A stretch of DNA of 64,000 bases, from positions 323,760 through 387,759 of the forward strand of contig QLIY01000025.1 in assembly GCA_003260075.1 (NCBI GenBank), in the 5' to 3' direction. The notes under the pieces were generated by a model. It did not search any database and had not been told where the DNA came from. It saw only the letters and a program-made list of their open reading frames with translations. Both the position numbers and the translations under genes were made by a program. How positions within the stretch are numbered: the first letter of the stretch is position 1; each line of letters starts with the position of its first letter. The stretch comes from Phallusia mammillata (taxonomy: Eukaryota > Chordata > Ascidiacea > Phlebobranchia > Ascidiidae). Shown here in pieces: positions 59,801-64,000 of the stretch.

Positions 59801-61101
59801 TTCTTTTCAGGTAATGGTTTTTCGTTCAAAGTCTGTCCCAACTTGAATCAACTCGTTCTTGCCTTTACCACATTGATGTTTTTCGTCTCTTTCGAGTGCC
59901 TTCTCATCACAATCATGACTGTTGGACCCGGCCTACAGTCCAGAGGATTTGTTCAGGTCAATTGTACAGGTGAGATATGTGCCTTAATATTATCGAGTTA
60001 GTCGCTTATATTGCAGCACAGTTTAACCAAGTTTTTGCAATCGACCTCTGTTTTAGGTTGTACACCGATAATTTGTATGTTCTCATTGTATGCTGGGGTA
60101 AAAACTACGGACTCTATCACAATAGGTCAGCGTAAAGCGCGATGTCAAATTAAGTGGATTGCTAACGGGTGGGATTTGAACCCACAGGAGTGGATGGACC
60201 GCACAGATTTTTGCATTGATTTTTTACAAATTTCTTGGCTTGATTCCGTATACCGCACCATCTAGGCCGGAGGTCTCAAACCGCATGCGGCCCTCCAAAG
60301 GTTTTTGTGCGACTCGCGAACTAACTTTTATAATTTAGGTGTTTAAACAACTAATCAGGTATTTCATTACCTCAGGTCAAATAAGGTATTTCTATGTAAC
60401 GGGGTTTTTTGTAGTTGGTTTGCATAAACGCTTAAGAATTGATCTGAAATCGAATGTTTCTGTACTAAAATTAGTTGCTGACCAAAAATGCAAGTAACGT
60501 GTATTTTTGCGCAGTAATCAATACATTCTACAACGGAAATTCCAGTTGTTACGTCAGCACGCTTTCGTCACACGGCGTCGTTAACGTTTTTCCATGTTTG
60601 CAAATCTACGTCACACCCCATACGTCAGCCTCGGCTGCCGCGAACAGGTCGAAACGAAGTTTGTGGCCCGAAAACAGCGACAGCGCCGAAGTTGAGTCGC
60701 CTCGAACAAGAAACAAACGAGCCGCGACGACCGACTTCTCCAATACATCTGCGCTTCTGCTCTTTCAGAACGAGTTGAACTTTGCTGGCAACGATTATCT
60801 GTACAGAAGGTGCTCGTATTTGCCGGCGTACTGCCCTCAAGACAAGCAAGCGATATTGACGGGCATCAGTGACCAAGCGCGTAAATACGGACGCATTAAC
60901 AGCACCTATACATGTTATTACAACGCTGCTCAAAACCGCGTTATGTTACAGCGGCTTATCACGGAGCAAGCTATGCTGTATTCCATCCTTTGGCCAATTT
61001 GTGGGATGATTGCAAGCGCTATTGGCTGTGCAGCGTTTTGGAAGCGAAACTTTAAGCGCATGAGCAGACTCTTCATTTACAACAGCTGGTCGGCGTCGTA
61101 G
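56858..61101 (+). CDS. KCNMB-like two-span protein, BK-channel beta-subunit family (3 exons, 288 aa)
   Basis: Likely auxiliary subunit of a Ca2+-activated K+ (Slo1) channel at the plasma membrane. Exons 56858-56978, 59811-59969 and 60515-61101, phases 1 and 1. A polar cytosolic N terminus is followed by TM1 at about 54-78 (NQLVLAFTTLMFFVSFECLL). A large extracellular loop has NCT, NSS, NRS and NST glycosylation sites and cysteines in the KCNMB pattern: VFPCLQIYV, RRCSYLPAYC and NSTYTCYYN. TM2 is at about 246-269 (LYSILWPICGMIASAIG), then a short basic tail. The two-span layout and the C..CYYN...LWP order match vertebrate KCNMB. Odd points: a basic, protease-like insert (NRSKRS ... RTRNKRA) in the loop, and a 2.8-kb first intron among otherwise short ones. 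Confidence 0.85.
56979..59810. other. Intron 1 of the KCNMB-like gene
   Basis: No nested gene recognised. Near 58276 an A-box-like word (GTAGCGCAGTGGTGGA) might be a tRNA-derived repeat; no full cloverleaf. Confidence 0.4.
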
Positions 61102-61808
61102 CGCCACCTCGGGTTTAGTTTCTTATTATTTTTTGTGCCACGACGTGTCGCTGCGGAGCGACATTCAATGTTCCACTTTATTTACGTTTTAAACGTTTTT
61201 CATTGAACTTTGCGGAAGCTCTTTAATACAGATTAAGCATTACTGTTTCTGTGAACTTGTGCGGTTTGTTATGTGTCATGTTTAATGGTAGCAGAACAAA
61301 TACGAGATTGCCAACAAGAGATTTTCAGTTATATATTAAGCTAAAGTTAATTTGAGTGGAGTTGAGTTTGTTTGGTGAAAGATAATGAAACATTTGTAGT
61401 AAAACAATCAACAAAAATAAGCGACGAAGCAACAGTTCTTCCTAATCACGATCAGTTCACAAATAGTGTTAAACGATATATATTTCTCCCTTCCTATGTG
61501 GTGATCATAAGTCGCCCTTATTCAAATAGATTGTGGGAAGGATCCTGTAACAAAAACTGAATGCAACAAGCTGAGAATAGCTGTGCGTCGTTAAAAGTGA
61601 ATGAAACAATTTGCATAGTCAAACTCGCTGCAGATGCACCGCCAATACAAGACATCTCTTGACTAGGGCTTGAGTTTGGTGCCCTAGTGGACGTTGGTGA
61701 AATAAGTCGTTCGTAAAACTTACTACACGTGTATGGAAGACAAGGTGTTCGACAGAAAACACGTTAAAGAAACAAACCTATTTGGAAGGAAAAACACACA
61801 GGAGTGAC

Positions 61809-61990
61809 CAGGGTTTTTTTAAGGTTTGGTTTGGGTGACCGCTAAGTAGTTTTAAGAGACCGCAAGTGTTTCATTTAAATACCAAAAAATAGCCATATTT
61901 GNACCAAAAAATAGCCATATCCAAATTTTGGGAAACACTGGAGAAATTTGGGGGACCGTTTCAGTCCCCCAAAACACCTTAAAAACACTG
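61809..61990. mobile_element. hAT MITE (182 bp) with perfect 8-bp target duplication
   Basis: Ends CAGGGTTTTTTTAAGGT and ACCTTAAAAACACTG are inverted. The target duplication GGAGTGAC lies at 61801-61808 and 61991-61998. Inside, a 20-bp piece is doubled around an N at 61902. Confidence 0.9.
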
Positions 61991-62115
61991 GGAGTGACAA
62001 TTTTGCTGCTAATCGTTTACTTTTGACTTAAGTTATAATGTTTAGTCGTTAGTTTAGTTGTTTTGTGACAATTGGGTCATTTACGCATATGGCGATAAAA
62101 AAAAGCTGATTGTTG

Positions 62116-62340
62116 AACCAGAGTTGTAATTGGGCCTGAAATTGGAGCCCGAACCCGAAAGTACAAGCCCGAAACCGGGCCCAAACCCGAATCGTTTTTG
62201 AGAAGCGTGTTTAGGCCCGAAAGTTTGATTGACAGGCCTATACATTGAAGCACCAGGAAAGACCAAGACAACAAACCCATATAGAAGATAATAGACAATT
62301 GGTCTTGAACAATCCGTTTTAGGACCGTTTGACATTAGGT
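62116..62340. repeat. Relative of the TTCGGG-rich hAT family
   Basis: Starts CAGAGTTGTAATTGGGCC, then CCCGAACCCGAAAG words, then a block shared with 44575-44700. The right end is not defined. Confidence 0.6.
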
Positions 62341-62926
62341 TAGGTCCAGCAACTGACTACTTGTTGGGGTCCGTGAAGGGGAACCTTCGAGAGATTGAAG
62401 TTTTTCTACGATCCTATTTGGCGTCAGATCGTGCTATTGAATAAGTTTAAATCAAAGTAGAATTACACCCTACTGAAAATACCCTTTATTCCATCACAGC
62501 TAACATATATGCAATTGTTCGCGCACAACTCTAATGTATTTATTTGCGATGTCACAAACTGCCTTTGGATCACTGTTATGCGTGATCTTGCAAAACTAGC
62601 TAAGTTTCTGCATCCCGCTATAGGAGAAATGGAAAATGAACTAACATTGCTTATGTGTTGTGAGTAAAGTAACGTTTATTTTTATTTGCATTCACTTCAT
62701 CACATTGTCATTGTTAAACGGTTACGTTAAACAGCAAGGACACCGAAAAACATGGATCATCGAGTTAAGTGTGTTGTTTTACGGGTCTACGGGTATAACA
62801 CATGACNGAACCCAGGACTCTCCCGGGGACGAATCCCGATGAGGTTTTTTTTATTTCTGTATATGGGTCAGGCGCGCCAGACCGTTCGGCCAAGTTCCTT
62901 AACACATGACGTTTGCCTTTTCACGT

Positions 62927-63015
62927 TGATCGTAACTTAAGAATAGCGACGATAGCGGTTGAGACCCCCCCCCCTTGATCGTAACTTAAGAATAGCGACA
63001 ATAGTTTCGGTTGAG
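62927..63015. repeat. About 40-bp direct duplication around a 10-nt C run
   Basis: 62927-62964 and 62975-63015; C run 62965-62974. The right copy has three extra bases. Confidence 0.9.
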
Positions 63016-64000
63016 CAGTGATACCAAACCGTGTGGATTTGCGCTGCTGCAGTTACTGAATATATATTATGACATTTACGCCATAAAGACATAAAAAACG
63101 CACAATATGTTAGTATATGTTACAGCGTAACAACTCAAATCAGTATTAGCTAGCCAGTGCATTTGTAATAAGAGTAATTTCACAATTGCACACCTGCATT
63201 GGGTCCACAAGGAATATTTTTAATCAATTCTAGACCACGTTTAAGTGAAGATAATTACTTGTTTTAAATTAGATTTGATTTAAGTACACAGGTATCGCTA
63301 CTTTGGTACATGTACAACCAAGGCGAATAAGACCTGTTGCATTTTAACCGTTTAACCGTTTAACCCTGAGACGGTTTTGTACAGCAGCAGTTAATAAAAA
63401 AAGTCGCATGGTCTCGTGGACCTTTCAAGAAGCGTGAAGCTTGACATTTCACACGGGAAAGGTTTTGAGTTTTTTTCCACTCACTGAGCGTCAAAAACAT
63501 CCAGGCAAAGAGACGAATTTGTGACAGATTCGGGTTTTAAACTCCAAGTTAGTTCCGCTATAGGGGTCTGTAGGCAATACTGTTTTGTTAACTCCCGACA
63601 TTAACTTTTAACATGGCAAAACCTATTAAACGCTAAATGTGATCAAAGTGAATGACACAGATATCATGAGTGATGTTAAAATCCATATCTTTCAAAAGTC
63701 GTCAAACAACAAACGCTTTTACTTTTGAACTTTAAGTTGACTGCAACCTGGTTTAGCATAAGATTGCGAGTACGAAAAAACGGCTAACATCTCTACTTTA
63801 TTTAACACACGCGAAAAACTAGACCAGTTTTGTGTGTTTAAAACAAAATTTTATGAATTGTGGGGATTGTGTCGGTGATCAATGCCAAACAACGCCTATT
63901 TGTCGTCATGGCAACTATTAGTACAGCAACCAACGCGATGTAAGTATCGCGTTATTGCAACAGTAGAACATAAGACGGTTTAGTAAAATAGAAATCTAGC

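Larger units (their letters stand above)
61102..64000. other. Downstream region to window end, no gene recognised
   Basis: Holds the MITE at 61809, a TTCGGG-family copy at 62116-62340, a C-run duplication at 62927-63015, and single N positions at 61902 and 62807. 63.0-64.0 kb shows nothing. Confidence 0.4.

Noticed and set aside
60130-60200. tRNA gene on the minus strand
   Set aside because: Only the T arm and a 3' acceptor-like strand are present; no matching 5' acceptor, D arm or anticodon arm.
1-64000. CRISPR arrays, rRNA genes, operon-type prokaryotic features
   Set aside because: None seen; spliced genes and repeats are those of an animal nuclear genome.

Overview
The window looks like nuclear DNA of an invertebrate chordate, most likely an ascidian tunicate. 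It is AT-rich, with compact genes of many short GT-AG exons, conserved animal families (RABL2, MTCH2, SLC5, astacin, a BK-channel beta-like subunit) and many small non-autonomous hAT elements. I cannot name the species. Gene models were built by hand from splice sites, reading phase and family resemblance. No search or alignment was run.

Layout. 1.0-7.7 kb (-): a complete 13-exon SLC5 sodium-coupled transporter of the monocarboxylate (SMCT) type. 11.1-14.3 kb (-): a secreted cysteine-rich protein with ECM1/albumin-like CC...R..CF repeats, with a tRNA-Lys(TTT) inside an intron. 15.4-16.5 kb (+): RABL2. 19.0-19.9 kb (+): a single-exon C-type-lectin-like membrane protein with a tyrosine-rich tail. 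20.8-24.1 kb (-): MTCH2, including an 18-nt microexon. 24.3-27.5 kb: a cluster of repeats and inverted repeats. 27.9-30.4 kb (+): an unrecognised single-span membrane protein. 32.0-32.7 kb (-): a small two-span TMEM230/TMEM134-like protein. 33.4-37.0 kb (+): an unrecognised basic Ser/Lys-rich protein. 37.6-39.2 kb (+): a secreted, predicted all-helical protein with only phase-0 introns, a candidate four-helix cytokine. 39.5-42.1 kb (+): an astacin metalloprotease with a small hAT element inserted in a coding exon, and an antistasin-like exon in its first intron. 42-56.8 kb: mostly repeats and duplicated segments. 56.9-61.1 kb (+): a KCNMB-like two-span protein.

Sequence quality matters here. 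At least 15 places show a 9-12 nt G or C run between two near-identical copies of about 40-1,100 bp; a few more duplications are joined by a single N. Five runs of 42-85 identical bases also occur, and at two or three of them real sequence appears to be missing. These runs are all G on the + strand up to 35.9 kb and all C from 43.7 kb on. The simplest reading is two haplotypes placed in tandem by the assembler, with a contig turned round between those points. Several of these junctions break exons, so some apparent frame breaks are probably not biological.

The most interesting biology: (1) the cytokine-like gene; (2) the astacin exon, where an acceptor inside the hAT element restores the frame that the insertion breaks; (3) two possible second exons, antistasin-like or astacin, that fit the same signal-peptide exon; (4) at least six small hAT-type elements with 8-bp target duplications.
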